Origin: Albirhodobacter sp048262715
GTDB taxonomy: Bacteria; Pseudomonadota; Alphaproteobacteria; Rhodobacterales; Rhodobacteraceae
Direction of reading: 5' to 3'
Assembly (NCBI GenBank): GCA_048262715.1
Contig: JBLXEV010000006.1
Location: forward strand, 107,875-171,874
DNA length: 64,000 nt
The translations under genes were made by a program, and so were the position numbers. How positions within the stretch are numbered: the stretch's first letter is position 1; every line of letters starts with the position of its first letter. The notes below the pieces were generated by a model. It searched no databases. It was not told the origin of the DNA and saw only the letters and a list, made by a program, of their open reading frames with translations. Below, in pieces: positions 51,097 through 59,994 of this stretch.

Positions 51097-51287
51097 CGGC
51101 TCCGCCCCTGCTGGGCCATACCCGCCCCTTTCCGTCTTTTTGAAGCCTCTTCGCCCCGCCGATGCCTCGCCACCGGCGAGACAGGCGGGAGATCGTGGTG
51201 ATGAACACGCGGCCTGCGGGTTTGGCCCCTTTTCTGGCCCGCCGTCATCGGCTAAACCCCATGCAACACTCCAAATGAGGTCACCCC

Positions 51288-52718
51288 ATGCACGATATCC
51301 GCGCGATCCGCGAAAACCCCGCCCAGTTTGATGCCGCCCTCGCGCGCCGCGGGGCTGATCCGATGTCGTCGAAAGTGCTCGCGCTGGATGAGGCACGCCG
51401 CAGCCTGATCCATGCCGCAGAGACCGCACAGGCCGATCAGAACGCCGCCTCCAAACTGGTGGGCGCTGCGAAAGCCTCGGGCGACGAGGCCGAGTTCGAG
51501 CGGGTCCGCGCGCTGGTGGCCGAGAAGAAAGCCGAAGTCGCCGCGATGAAGGCTGAGGCCGATGCGAAAGACGCCGAGCTGCGCGATCTGCTGATGACCC
51601 TGCCCAACACCCCCGCCGCCGATGTGCCCGATGGCAAGGACGAGGCCGATAACGTCGAGATCAAGCGCTGGGGCACCCCGCGCGAAATGGGTTTCGCGGC
51701 CAAGGAACATTACGACCTGCCCGCCGTCAAAGCGGGGATGGATTTCGAGACCGCGGCGAAGCTCTCGGGCGCGCGGTTTGTCGTGCTAAAAGGAGCAGTT
51801 GCTCGCATTCACCGTGCGCTAGCCCAGTATATGCTCGATACTCATGTCGACAAGCACGGCCTCGAAGAAGCAATTACCCCTGTGCTAGTGCGAAACGATG
51901 CAATGTTGGGCACGGGTCAACTTCCGAAGTTTGGAGAGGATCTATTTCTAAGCGCTTCGATGGCAGGCCGTGGCAAGCAGGCGTCTTCAGTTCTTAAACA
52001 ATTCGCCACCGATGCTGATACAGCTAAGATTTGCGATGAGGGAACGTCGCTGCCTAGCGTCGTGGAGGGAATCTTCGAGCGGGCACCGACGCTTGAAGAG
52101 TTTTGGCTTATTCCCACAGCCGAAGTTACTTTGACAAACTTCGTAAACAATGAAGTTCTAGAAGAAACCTCTTTGCCACTCCGGTATGCGGCACATTCAC
52201 TATGCTTCCGCTCGGAAGCGGGATCGGCAGGGCGCGACACCGCAGGGATGCTGCGCCAGCACCAGTTCGAGAAGGTGGAGATGGTCTCGATCACCCATCC
52301 CGAACACTCGGTTGCCGAGCACAACCGGATGACCGCCTGCGCCGAGGCGATTTTGGAAGGGCTGGGCCTGCCTTACCGCACCATCGTGCTCTGCACCGGC
52401 GATATGGGCTTTGGCGCGGTCAAAACCCATGATCTGGAAGTCTGGCTGCCCGGCCAGAACACCTACCGCGAGATCTCCTCGGTCTCCAACTGTGGCGATT
52501 TCCAAGCCCGCCGGATGAACGCACGGTTCAAACCCGCAGGCGGCGGCAAGCCGGAGTTCGTGCACACGCTCAACGGCTCGGGCCTCGCAGTCGGCCGCTG
52601 CCTGATCGCGGTGCTCGAAAACGGCCAAGAGGCGGATGGCTCGGTCACCCTGCCCGCAGCGCTGCACCCTTACTTGGGCGGCAAAACCCGCCTGAGTGCC
52701 GAAGGCGCACTCGCCTGA
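51288..52718 (+). CDS. serS: Seryl-tRNA synthetase
   Basis: A 476-aa class II synthetase: N-terminal MHDIRAIRENPAQFDAALARRG and coiled-coil arm (about 35-105); motif 2 FRSEAGSAGRDTAGMLRQHQFEKVE; motif 3 LNGSGLAVGRCLIAVLENGQ. Usual length is about 430. An extra 38 residues or so lie between TGQLPKFGEDLF and FWLIPTAEV. The block 51784-52210 has clearly lower GC (about 45-53%) and different codon use from the rest (about 65-70%), suggesting an imported segment. All class II motifs remain. Confidence 0.95.
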   Translation: MHDIRAIRENPAQFDAALARRGADPMSSKVLALDEARRSLIHAAETAQADQNAASKLVGAAKASGDEAEFERVRALVAEKKAEVAAMKAEADAKDAELRDLLMTLPNTPAADVPDGKDEADNVEIKRWGTPREMGFAAKEHYDLPAVKAGMDFETAAKLSGARFVVLKGAVARIHRALAQYMLDTHVDKHGLEEAITPVLVRNDAMLGTGQLPKFGEDLFLSASMAGRGKQASSVLKQFATDADTAKICDEGTSLPSVVEGIFERAPTLEEFWLIPTAEVTLTNFVNNEVLEETSLPLRYAAHSLCFRSEAGSAGRDTAGMLRQHQFEKVEMVSITHPEHSVAEHNRMTACAEAILEGLGLPYRTIVLCTGDMGFGAVKTHDLEVWLPGQNTYREISSVSNCGDFQARRMNARFKPAGGGKPEFVHTLNGSGLAVGRCLIAVLENGQEADGSVTLPAALHPYLGGKTRLSAEGALA

Positions 52719-52752
52719 GGGTAGGAACTGCGGTTTAACCGTGCGCATACTC

Positions 52753-52790
52753 GGGGCGGGTGACGCGGAGCGCGCGCACCCGCCCCTTTT
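52753..52790 (+). terminator. Rho-independent terminator after serS
   Basis: 10-bp perfect stem GGGGCGGGTG / CACCCGCCCC, 14-nt loop, TTTT tail. Confidence 0.88.
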
Positions 52791-52817
52791 CATATGTTGA
52801 GCGCCGAGGAGCCCTGA

Positions 52818-53159
52818 ATGATCACTCGCCTATATCTCGTGCTGACCATCCTGCTCAGCAGCGCTGCCGTTGCGCAGAGTCAAACTGATGCACCTCTGTC
52901 GCTTGAAGGGCTGACATGGGCTCAGCAGAAATGTCGCCTCTATGAGAGCGCCTTCAAGGATGCGGTGGAGATCCAAGGCGCTGACGGGCTGCGGCCTGCC
53001 TTCTTGCAAGAGAATGCCGATTTCATCGCGGCGGGCTGCACTGCCGAGCGCCCGATCTGCCCCGAGACGTCTCAAGAGGGCGCGCTGGCGGATTTGCTCA
53101 CCGTGCTGACGATGAACGAGGGCATGGCGAGCACCTTTGTCCCCTTCGCCTGCCGCTAA
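52818..53159 (+). CDS. Hypothetical exported protein (113 aa)
   Basis: Signal peptide ITRLYLVLTILLSSAAVAQS; the mature part has four Cys (CRLYE, GCTAERPIC, FACR), which could form disulfides, and YESAFKDAVEIQGADGLRPAFLQENADFIAAG. Unknown family. It ends 23 bp before the beta-lactamase gene and may be co-transcribed. Confidence 0.7.
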   Translation: MITRLYLVLTILLSSAAVAQSQTDAPLSLEGLTWAQQKCRLYESAFKDAVEIQGADGLRPAFLQENADFIAAGCTAERPICPETSQEGALADLLTVLTMNEGMASTFVPFACR

Positions 53160-53182
53160 CCCCGTGCCGAGAAAGCGACCCC

Positions 53183-54088
53183 ATGCTCTATTCCCTACGA
53201 CAGATCCGCCTTCTCGCGCTGCTGACGCTCACTCTGCCCACGCTCTTCGCGCTCGCCACGCAATCCCATGCGCAAGATCTGCCGATCCCGCCCAGCGCGG
53301 AGCGGATCTGCACGCTGATCGCCGAGGCGCAAAGCGGCAAGATCCTGTTGGAGGCGGGCGATTGTGACACCCGCGTCACCCCTGCTTCGACCTTCAAACT
53401 GCCGCTTGCGGTGATGGGGTTTGAAAGCGGGTTTCTGCAAAGCCCCGATGCGCCAAGCCTGCCGTTCCGACAGGGTGATCCCGATTGGGGCGGCGCGGCT
53501 TGGCGGCAAGATACCACTCCGCGCCACTGGCTGGAGTATTCCGTCGTCTGGTATTCGCAACGCATCACCCGCGCCTTGGGCGCACCTACCCTGACCCGCT
53601 ACGGGCAGGCCTTTGGCTATGGCAATGCAGATTTCAGCGGCGATGCGGGCTTTGACAACGGGCTGGAACGGGCATGGATCGCCTCCTCGCTGCGCGTCAG
53701 CCCGCGCGAGCAACTCGGGTTCCTGCGCGGGCTGGTGACTGGCATCCTGCCCGTATCCGCGCATGCGATGGCCGCCACCCGCGCGAGCACCCAAAGCACG
53801 GTGCAGGACGGCTGGCAGATCTGGGGCAAGACCGGCACCGCCTACCCGCGCAACAAAGACCGCAGTTTTGACTATGCCCATGGCTGGGGATGGTATGTCG
53901 GTTGGGCGCAACCAGAGGGCGGGCAGCGCACGGGAGCGCCTCAAGGTGAAGAAAACACCCTCGTTTTCGTGCAGCTCACCCGTGGCACCGCGCGGACAAA
54001 GGGCTCACCCGGCAATCAGACCCGCGCCGCTGTCCTCGCCGGTTGGGCGCAGGCCATGCGCGTGTATCAGGCACCGGCCCGCCGTTGA
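53183..54088 (+). CDS. Class D (OXA-type) beta-lactamase
   Basis: A 301-aa secreted serine beta-lactamase. Signal peptide about 1-30. Active-site STFK tetrad at residues 69-72 (PASTFKLPL), SxV motif in YSVVWYSQRI, YGN in FGYGNADFSG, KTG in WGKTGTAY, and WGWYVGW. All four diagnostic motifs are intact, so catalytic activity is plausible. Substrate range cannot be read from sequence. GC and codon use match the chromosome and no mobile element flanks it, so it looks resident. Confidence 0.93.
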   Translation: MLYSLRQIRLLALLTLTLPTLFALATQSHAQDLPIPPSAERICTLIAEAQSGKILLEAGDCDTRVTPASTFKLPLAVMGFESGFLQSPDAPSLPFRQGDPDWGGAAWRQDTTPRHWLEYSVVWYSQRITRALGAPTLTRYGQAFGYGNADFSGDAGFDNGLERAWIASSLRVSPREQLGFLRGLVTGILPVSAHAMAATRASTQSTVQDGWQIWGKTGTAYPRNKDRSFDYAHGWGWYVGWAQPEGGQRTGAPQGEENTLVFVQLTRGTARTKGSPGNQTRAAVLAGWAQAMRVYQAPARR

Positions 54089-54238
54089 ACCGGCGCGGCT
54101 TGGGGCTTGAGACACAAGGGCTCAGAAAAAAGAATTAACAAAATGAACTTTTTGTGGAACCAACCACATTTCGCCGGCGTTACGTAATCGGACAGCCCTT
54201 TTAAAATTCTTGATACCCCGAATGAGCAGGCCCTACTG

Positions 54239-54982
54239 ATGACGCATTCCCCCGCCACGCAAAGTTCCCTACGCACTGTCAGAATGATCCGCGCATGGCT
54301 TCTTGTACTTGTCACCCTTCTCTTTGTAATCGCGCCCTTTTTCGCGAAATCTTTCCGAGGATATGCGCCTGAGGATTTCCCTAACCCGATCACTGATCTG
54401 CCCGTGCAGCCTGCTGGCTGGGCGTTTTCAATCTGGAGTGTGATCTATCTCGGGCTTTTGCTCATGGCGATTTTTGGGGCGGTGAAACAGGCACAGAATG
54501 AGGATTGGGATCGCACGCGTCTGCCAATGATTATCTCCATCGGCCTCGGGGTGAGTTGGCTTGAGGTGGCACAAGTTGCGCCGATTGCGGCGACGGTGCA
54601 GATCTTCGGGATGGCGGCCAGCGCGATTTGGGCGATGACGCGCCTCTCTCAAAAAAACACGCTGTTGCTGGACGGGGCCATTGGACTCTACGCGGGCTGG
54701 GTCACGGCGGCGTCGGGCGTATCCTTAGGAGTTGTGCTGACGGGCTATGGCGTGCTGCGACCGGATGCGGCGGCGATTGTTTGCCTTTCGCTGATCTGCA
54801 TCGTCGCGGTGGTGGTGAAGCTACGCTGCCACGCGCCCCTGACCTATGCGCTGGCGGTTGCTTGGGCGTTCTTCGGGGTGTTGATGGCCAATATTGATTC
54901 AGGGATGCTCTTGCCCAGCCTCGCAGGGCTGGCGCTTTCGGCGGTGACGCTGGCCGCTTTGACGGGACGGCATAACAGCTAA
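54239..54982 (+). CDS. TspO/MBR-related tryptophan-rich membrane protein
   Basis: A 247-aa protein with about seven hydrophobic helices. DLPVQPAGWAFSIWSVIYLGLLLMAIFGAVKQ resembles the PPGWVF.PVW..LY.L core of TspO/MBR family sensors, and DGAIGLYAGWVTAASGVSLGVVL, SGMLLPSLAGLALS follow. Longer than classical TspO (about 160 aa), as in tryptophan-rich sensory protein homologues of Rhodobacterales. Role unknown, possibly tetrapyrrole or redox related. 150 bp separate it from the beta-lactamase. Confidence 0.7.
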   Translation: MTHSPATQSSLRTVRMIRAWLLVLVTLLFVIAPFFAKSFRGYAPEDFPNPITDLPVQPAGWAFSIWSVIYLGLLLMAIFGAVKQAQNEDWDRTRLPMIISIGLGVSWLEVAQVAPIAATVQIFGMAASAIWAMTRLSQKNTLLLDGAIGLYAGWVTAASGVSLGVVLTGYGVLRPDAAAIVCLSLICIVAVVVKLRCHAPLTYALAVAWAFFGVLMANIDSGMLLPSLAGLALSAVTLAALTGRHNS

Positions 54983-55291
54983 ACCCACATGCGCTTCCTC
55001 CACCGAAGCTGAGCAGCGGGGGACGCGTGCGCACAGACCCCTGTGCGGTGCCCCACAGAGATAGCTTCCTTTCTTCCACCGCGCGCCCTTGTCCCGCACT
55101 CTCCACGGCCTAAAATAGCCTCAACACGTGGCGCAGGTCGTTCTTCGCACAAAATTTTGCGGCGCAGGTTTTGCACCGCTCGCTTCCGCTCCTCTGTGCA
55201 GCCCACTGCCCCACAGATCAGCATACCAAACGCCACGTATCATTATTATATCGCGCATCCCACACCGGCTCTGCGCAGGAACCGAGGCCCT

Positions 55292-56782
55292 ATGCTAGTT
55301 GAGAATCCGCCCCAATCCGAGCCGCACCCCGGCCGGTGGGCAGCGCTCGCCGTTTTGCTGATCGCTAACTTTATGAACCTGATTGACGTGACAATCGTCA
55401 ACGTGGCCCTGCCCTCCATTGAGGCCAATCTCGGCGCCTCGCCCGAGGCGCTGGAATGGGTCGCGGCGGCCTATGTGCTGACCTTCGCAGCGGGGCTTTT
55501 ACCCTGCGGGCGGTTCGGGGATATTTACGGACGGCGTAAGCTGTTCCTGATCGGGCTGACCGTGTTCACGGTCACCTCCGCGATCTGCGGCATGGCCCCG
55601 ACGATTGAAACGCTCATCGGCGCGCGCTTGGCGCAGGGGATTGGCGCGGCGATGATGGTGCCGCAGGTGATGGCGATTGTGCATGTGCTGTTTCCGTCCC
55701 ATGAAAAGGGCCGCGTGTTTGGCATGTTCGGCACCGTGGCCAGCCTCGGCTCTGTCGCGGGGCCGATCATTGGCGGCGCGCTGATCTCTGCCGATATTGC
55801 GGGGCTAGGCTGGCGGCCGATCTTCCTGATCAACCTGCCGCTCGGGGTGCTCGCGCTGATCGGCACGCTGCGGTTCGTGCCCGATCTGCCAACCTCGGAC
55901 CGGATGCGCGCCGATTGGGCGGGGATGGGGCTGTTCACACTGGCCATCGTGCTTTTGGTGCTGCCGCTGATCGAGGGGCGCGCCTTGGGGTGGCCATGGT
56001 GGATCTTGACGCTGATCGTTCTGTCGATCCCCACCGCCTATGCGTTCTGGCGTGTCGAGCGCGCGCGCGAGCGGCGCGGGCTGACGGAGCTCTTGCCCTC
56101 GCGGCTGATGGCCAACGGGCGATTCATGCTGGGCCTCTCCACGGTCACCGTGTTCTTCGCGGGGATTCCGGGGCTGTTCTTCATCCTCGCGGTGTTCTTC
56201 CAATCCGGTTTTGGCCTCACGCCGCTGCAATCGGGGTTGGCGACGGCACCCTTCCCGCTCGGTGTGATGCTGGCCTCGCGCCTCACCTCGCGCTTTGGCG
56301 AGCGCTTCTTGCGCGAACGCCTCTCGGGCGGCGCGCTGGGGGTGGCGCTCGGGATGGCGATCTTGCAATGGGTTGTGCGTTCCACGGGCGAGACCCTCGA
56401 CCCGCTGCATTTCATCGCGCCACTGGGGATTGCGGGCTTCGGCATGGGGATCGGGATTTCCGCGATGTTCCAATCGGTTCTGGCCTGTGTGCCAGGACGC
56501 GATGCGGGCTCGGGCTCCGGCGCGATGCAGGCGTTCCAACAGGTCGGTGCCGCCTTGGGGATTGCGCTGATCGGGCAGATTTTCTTCGCCCATCTCACCG
56601 CAGATCGCAGCGATGCGGGCTTTATCCACGCCACCGCAATGGCAGCGCTGATGCCGCTCGGGATCTTCCTGCTGATCGCGATTGTGCATGGCGCCTTGGC
56701 CCTGCGGCAGCCACCCTCCCGTGGCAAACCGCCGAGCGGGAAAAGCGATGAAAGCCTGCTCGCGACCGCGATGGCCGAATAA
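55292..56782 (+). CDS. DHA2 (14-TMS) MFS drug exporter
   Basis: A 496-aa major facilitator with motif C-type segments: ALAVLLIANFMNLIDVTIVNVALPSIEANLGASPEALEWVAAAYVLTFAAGLLPCGRFGDIYGRRKLFLIGL, then GARLAQGIGAAMMVPQVMAIV and GPIIGGALI. EmrB/QacA-type drug:H+ antiporter, substrate unknown. ATG 55292 has AGGAACCGAGG upstream; an open frame back to 55043 shows no homology. Bases 54983-55291 (309 bp) hold no gene; a TATTATAT at about 55248 could be a -10. Confidence 0.92.
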   Translation: MLVENPPQSEPHPGRWAALAVLLIANFMNLIDVTIVNVALPSIEANLGASPEALEWVAAAYVLTFAAGLLPCGRFGDIYGRRKLFLIGLTVFTVTSAICGMAPTIETLIGARLAQGIGAAMMVPQVMAIVHVLFPSHEKGRVFGMFGTVASLGSVAGPIIGGALISADIAGLGWRPIFLINLPLGVLALIGTLRFVPDLPTSDRMRADWAGMGLFTLAIVLLVLPLIEGRALGWPWWILTLIVLSIPTAYAFWRVERARERRGLTELLPSRLMANGRFMLGLSTVTVFFAGIPGLFFILAVFFQSGFGLTPLQSGLATAPFPLGVMLASRLTSRFGERFLRERLSGGALGVALGMAILQWVVRSTGETLDPLHFIAPLGIAGFGMGIGISAMFQSVLACVPGRDAGSGSGAMQAFQQVGAALGIALIGQIFFAHLTADRSDAGFIHATAMAALMPLGIFLLIAIVHGALALRQPPSRGKPPSGKSDESLLATAMAE

Positions 56783-56796
56783 GCGCCCAAGACACG

Positions 56797-56830
56797 AAAA
56801 ACGCCGCGCCCTTCAGGAGCGCGGCGTTTC
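56797..56830. terminator. Bidirectional terminator between MFS and kdgK
   Basis: 11-bp stem AAACGCCGCGC / GCGCGGCGTTT (56799-56809 with 56819-56829) between convergent genes; A and T runs on both sides. Confidence 0.88.
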
Positions 56831-56854
56831 GCTATCGGATACTTATGGAGCGCG

Positions 56855-57727
56855 TTAGATCGCCACAAGCGCGCCGCGCGCCATGATCACCTGCGAGGCC
56901 ACGGCATGCCCACGCGCGATCGCCTCGCCCACCGAGGCCCCTGCCAGACGCGCCGCCAAGAACCCCGCGTTGAAACTATCGCCTGCGGCGGTGGTATCGA
57001 CGGGGGCGTCGAGCTTTGGCAGGCTGTGACGGGTGATCTCGTCGCCCACCCGCGCCAAAACTTCGCCGCCACCGTTTTTCACGATGACCTCGGGCGCGGT
57101 ATAGCGCCGCGCCGTGGCCTCGGGATCGGCATCGCCGAAATACACCGCCTCGTCATCATAGGATGGCAAGACCAGATCGGCCACAGCGGCGGCGGCGGTG
57201 ACGCCTTCGCACATCTCCTCGACATCAGCCCAAAGGCGCGGGCGCAGGTTGGTATCGAAGATCACCTTGCCCTCAAACGCTTTGAGCGCTTCCAACAGCC
57301 GCGTGCGATCCTCCGGCGCGAGAATCGCCAGAGTGATCCCCGAGAAATAGACGACATCCGCCTGCGCCAAAGCACGCGCAAGCGCCGCCTCGTCGCGCGC
57401 CAGCAGCTTCGCCGCCGCCTGCCCACGCCAATAGGCAAAGCTGCGCTCGCCGTCTTTCAACTCGATCATGTAAAGGCCCACGGTGCGATCCGGCAGCCGC
57501 CGAATGCTCTGCGTCCCGATCCCCGCGCCGCTCAGGAAATCGGCCATCCGGTCCGAGACAGCATCGGTGCCAATCGCGGTGAAATAGCTCACCTCGAAAT
57601 CGGAGATCCGCGCGAGATACCATGCGGTGTTCATCGTATCGCCCGCAAATCCCATGGAAAACTGCGCATCCACCCCTGTGGGCGCAAGCTCCACCATACA
57701 TTCCCCGATTGCCAAAACCCGCATCAA
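56855..57727 (-). CDS. kdgK: 2-dehydro-3-deoxygluconokinase
   Basis: A 290-aa PfkB/ribokinase-type kinase phosphorylating KDG to KDPG. N-terminal VLAIGECMVELAPTGVDAQFSMGFAGDTMNTAWYLAR; C-terminal ATP/anion-hole motif VDTTAAGDSFNAGFLAARLAGA with catalytic Asp. Overlaps the GntR regulator by 4 bp. Together with UxaC, KduI and KdgF it channels uronates into Entner-Doudoroff metabolism. KDPG aldolase and the reductase/dehydratase steps are not in view. Confidence 0.93.
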   Translation of the reverse strand: MMRVLAIGECMVELAPTGVDAQFSMGFAGDTMNTAWYLARISDFEVSYFTAIGTDAVSDRMADFLSGAGIGTQSIRRLPDRTVGLYMIELKDGERSFAYWRGQAAAKLLARDEAALARALAQADVVYFSGITLAILAPEDRTRLLEALKAFEGKVIFDTNLRPRLWADVEEMCEGVTAAAAVADLVLPSYDDEAVYFGDADPEATARRYTAPEVIVKNGGGEVLARVGDEITRHSLPKLDAPVDTTAAGDSFNAGFLAARLAGASVGEAIARGHAVASQVIMARGALVAI

Positions 57728-58434
57728 ACTTCCTCCTCGAACAGCGCGACATGCGCCGCGCGGATCCGGTCAATCTGCCGGAGAATCCGCGCCATATGTG
57801 ATTGCATCGCCTCGGCGGCCCGCTCGGGGTCGCGCGCCGAAAGCGCGTTGAAAATGAGAGCGTGGTCATCCCACGCATCGCGCAGCGCGAATTCCAGCGA
57901 AAGGATCCGCACGCGGTCCATATGGCCCTTGTTCTCGGAGATCAATTCCCATGCGAATTCCAAGCCCGAGCGGATGCAGATCTGGCGGTGGAACTCGTCA
58001 TCGAGCGCATGGAACTTGGTTTTATCCACCGCTTTGATCGCATCATCCTGCGCGCCGATCAGCCTGTTCAACGCGCGCAGATCGTCATCCGAGAGCTGCA
58101 CCGCCGCCGCGCGCACGGTTTCCTTTTCCAAGGCCGAGCGGATAAACCGCGCCTGCACCACTGCGCGCGGCGAGATCAGCGAGACCGTGGTCGCGCGCTG
58201 CGGGCGGATCAGCAAGAACCCCATCTTCGAGAGTCGGTAGAACGCATCGCGCACCGGCTGGCGCGACACGCCCATCGCCTTGGCGACATCGACCTCGGAC
58301 ATTTTGGTGCCCGGCGGCAATTCCAAAGAGAGCACTTGGCGATACAGCTCCGAGAAGACCTGATCGGTGACCGTTGGCCGCTGTTGCTGCTCGATCTGCG
58401 GCAATTGCGCGAGCTCGTTTACAATCTCGTTCAT
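57724..58434 (-). CDS. GntR family regulator, FCD subfamily
   Basis: A 236-aa regulator. The winged helix (about 20-90) shows VFSELYRQVLSLELPPGTKMSEVDVAKAMGVSRQPVRDAFYRLSKMGFLLIRPQRATTV. The FCD ligand-binding domain (about 95-230) shows ARFIRSALEKETVRAAAVQL, FHALDDEFHRQICIRSGL and AMQSHMARILRQI, with Asp/His residues that bind a metal and sugar acid ligands. It is divergent from uxaC and presumably a uronate-responsive repressor (UxuR/ExuR-like role). ATG 58434. Confidence 0.92.
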   Translation of the reverse strand: MNEIVNELAQLPQIEQQQRPTVTDQVFSELYRQVLSLELPPGTKMSEVDVAKAMGVSRQPVRDAFYRLSKMGFLLIRPQRATTVSLISPRAVVQARFIRSALEKETVRAAAVQLSDDDLRALNRLIGAQDDAIKAVDKTKFHALDDEFHRQICIRSGLEFAWELISENKGHMDRVRILSLEFALRDAWDDHALIFNALSARDPERAAEAMQSHMARILRQIDRIRAAHVALFEEEV

Positions 58435-58473
58435 CGGTCCCTCTCTCAAACAGATCCTGACACGGAGCGCGCG

Positions 58474-58511
58474 TTGACAGGCTCCTTAAACTGGCATATT
58501 AGTCTATTAGT
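58474..58511 (+). promoter_or_regulatory. uxaC promoter with overlapping direct repeat
   Basis: TTGACA (58474-58479), 17 bp, TATTAG (58497-58502) is a near-consensus promoter 50 bp before uxaC. The -10 lies in a direct repeat, TATTAGT C TATTAGT (58497-58511), a candidate operator for the divergent GntR regulator. Confidence 0.6.
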
Positions 58512-58560
58512 GTGGCAGTCGTCCACAGGCATTACCTAGCAGCACCAAATAGGAAGCGCG

Positions 58561-59967
58561 ATGGGCTTACTCGACGAAAACAGGCTTTTTCCGATAGAAT
58601 CATCGGCCCGCACCCTCGCGCGCGCCCTCTATGACACGGTGAAAGACGCCCCTATCGTCTCGCCCCATGGCCATACCGATCCGCGCTGGTTTGCGCTCAA
58701 CGATGCCTTCCCTGATCCGGCTCAGCTTTTTGTCACCCCCGATCACTACGTGTTCCGGATGCTGCATTCGCAAGGCATCGCGCTGGAGGATCTGGGCGTG
58801 CCGCGCGCGGATGGTGGTGCGGTGGAAACCGATGGCCGCAAAATCTGGCGGCGGTTTGCCGAGCACTCTCACCTCTTCCGCGCCACCCCGTCGCGGATGT
58901 GGCTCGACCATGCGTTTGAAACCGTGTTTGGCCTGACCGAACGCCTCAACGCGGCCAATGCCGACGCGCAATATGATCACATCGCAGACTGCCTGACGCA
59001 GGAGAGCTTCCGCCCGCGCGCGCTGTTCGAGCGGTTCAATATCGAAGTTATTGCCACCACCGAGAGCCCGCTCGACGATCTCAAATGGCACCGGGTGATC
59101 CGTGAGAGCGGCTGGTCGGGCCGCGTGATCACCGCCTATCGGCCCGACGCGGTGACCGACCCTGATTTTGAAGGGTTCACGCAGAATGTCGAACGTTTCT
59201 GTGATCTTGCGGGGCAAAGCTCAAGCAGTTTTCAAGGCTATCTCGACGCCCATCGCAACCGCCGCGCCTATTTCAAATCCTTCGGCGCAACCTCGACCGA
59301 CCACGGCCACCCTTCCGCGCGCACTGAGAACCTCTCAGCGGAGGCTGCCGAGGCGCTCTATGCCCGCGTGATGTCGGGCAAAGCCGGCAGTGAGGAGCGC
59401 GACCAGTTCCGTGGCCAGATGCTCACCGAGATGGCGAAGCTGTCGGTGGAAGACGGGCTGGTGATGCAAATCCACCCCGGATCACGGCGCAACCATTCGC
59501 CCCATGCCTTCCGCCAGTTTGGCCGCGACAAGGGGTTCGATATTCCGGGCCGCACCGATTACGTCACCGCGCTCTCCCCGATGCTCGAGGCCGTCGGCCA
59601 TGAGACGGCCCTGACCATCATCCTCTTCACGCTGGACGAAACCACCTATGCCCGCGAGTTGGCGCCTTTGGCGGGCGTCTACCCCTGCCTCAAGCTCGGG
59701 CCGGCGTGGTGGTTCTATGACAGCCCCGAGGGGATGAAACGCTTCCGCGAAGCCACCACCGAGACGGCTGGCTTCTACAACACCGTCGGCTTTAACGACG
59801 ATACCCGCGCATTCTGCTCGATCCCCGCCCGTCACGATGTGGCGCGCAGGGTCGATGCGGCATTCCTCGCCACGCAGGTCGCCACTGGGCGGCTTATGGA
59901 GGACGAGGCAATCGAGGTCATTCAAGATCTCGCACATCGGCTTGCACGACAGGCTTATCGGCTCTGA
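58561..59967 (+). CDS. uxaC: Glucuronate isomerase (uronate isomerase)
   Basis: A 468-aa amidohydrolase-superfamily enzyme interconverting D-glucuronate and D-fructuronate (and D-galacturonate/D-tagaturonate). Metal motif APIVSPHGHTDPRWF near residue 33, DYVTALSPMLEAVGHE, and LKLGPAWWFYDSPEGMKRFREATTETAGFYNTVGFNDDTRAFCSIPARHD. Normal length. First gene of the uronate operon, 27 bp before dctP. Confidence 0.96.
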   Translation: MGLLDENRLFPIESSARTLARALYDTVKDAPIVSPHGHTDPRWFALNDAFPDPAQLFVTPDHYVFRMLHSQGIALEDLGVPRADGGAVETDGRKIWRRFAEHSHLFRATPSRMWLDHAFETVFGLTERLNAANADAQYDHIADCLTQESFRPRALFERFNIEVIATTESPLDDLKWHRVIRESGWSGRVITAYRPDAVTDPDFEGFTQNVERFCDLAGQSSSSFQGYLDAHRNRRAYFKSFGATSTDHGHPSARTENLSAEAAEALYARVMSGKAGSEERDQFRGQMLTEMAKLSVEDGLVMQIHPGSRRNHSPHAFRQFGRDKGFDIPGRTDYVTALSPMLEAVGHETALTIILFTLDETTYARELAPLAGVYPCLKLGPAWWFYDSPEGMKRFREATTETAGFYNTVGFNDDTRAFCSIPARHDVARRVDAAFLATQVATGRLMEDEAIEVIQDLAHRLARQAYRL

Positions 59968-59994
59968 GGAGAGCCATTTTCTGGGAGGAAAAAC

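Noticed and set aside
55043..55291. 83-codon N-terminal extension of the MFS exporter
   Set aside because: The extension has no membrane or family character; ATG 55292 has a good ribosome-binding site and matches the DHA2 start.
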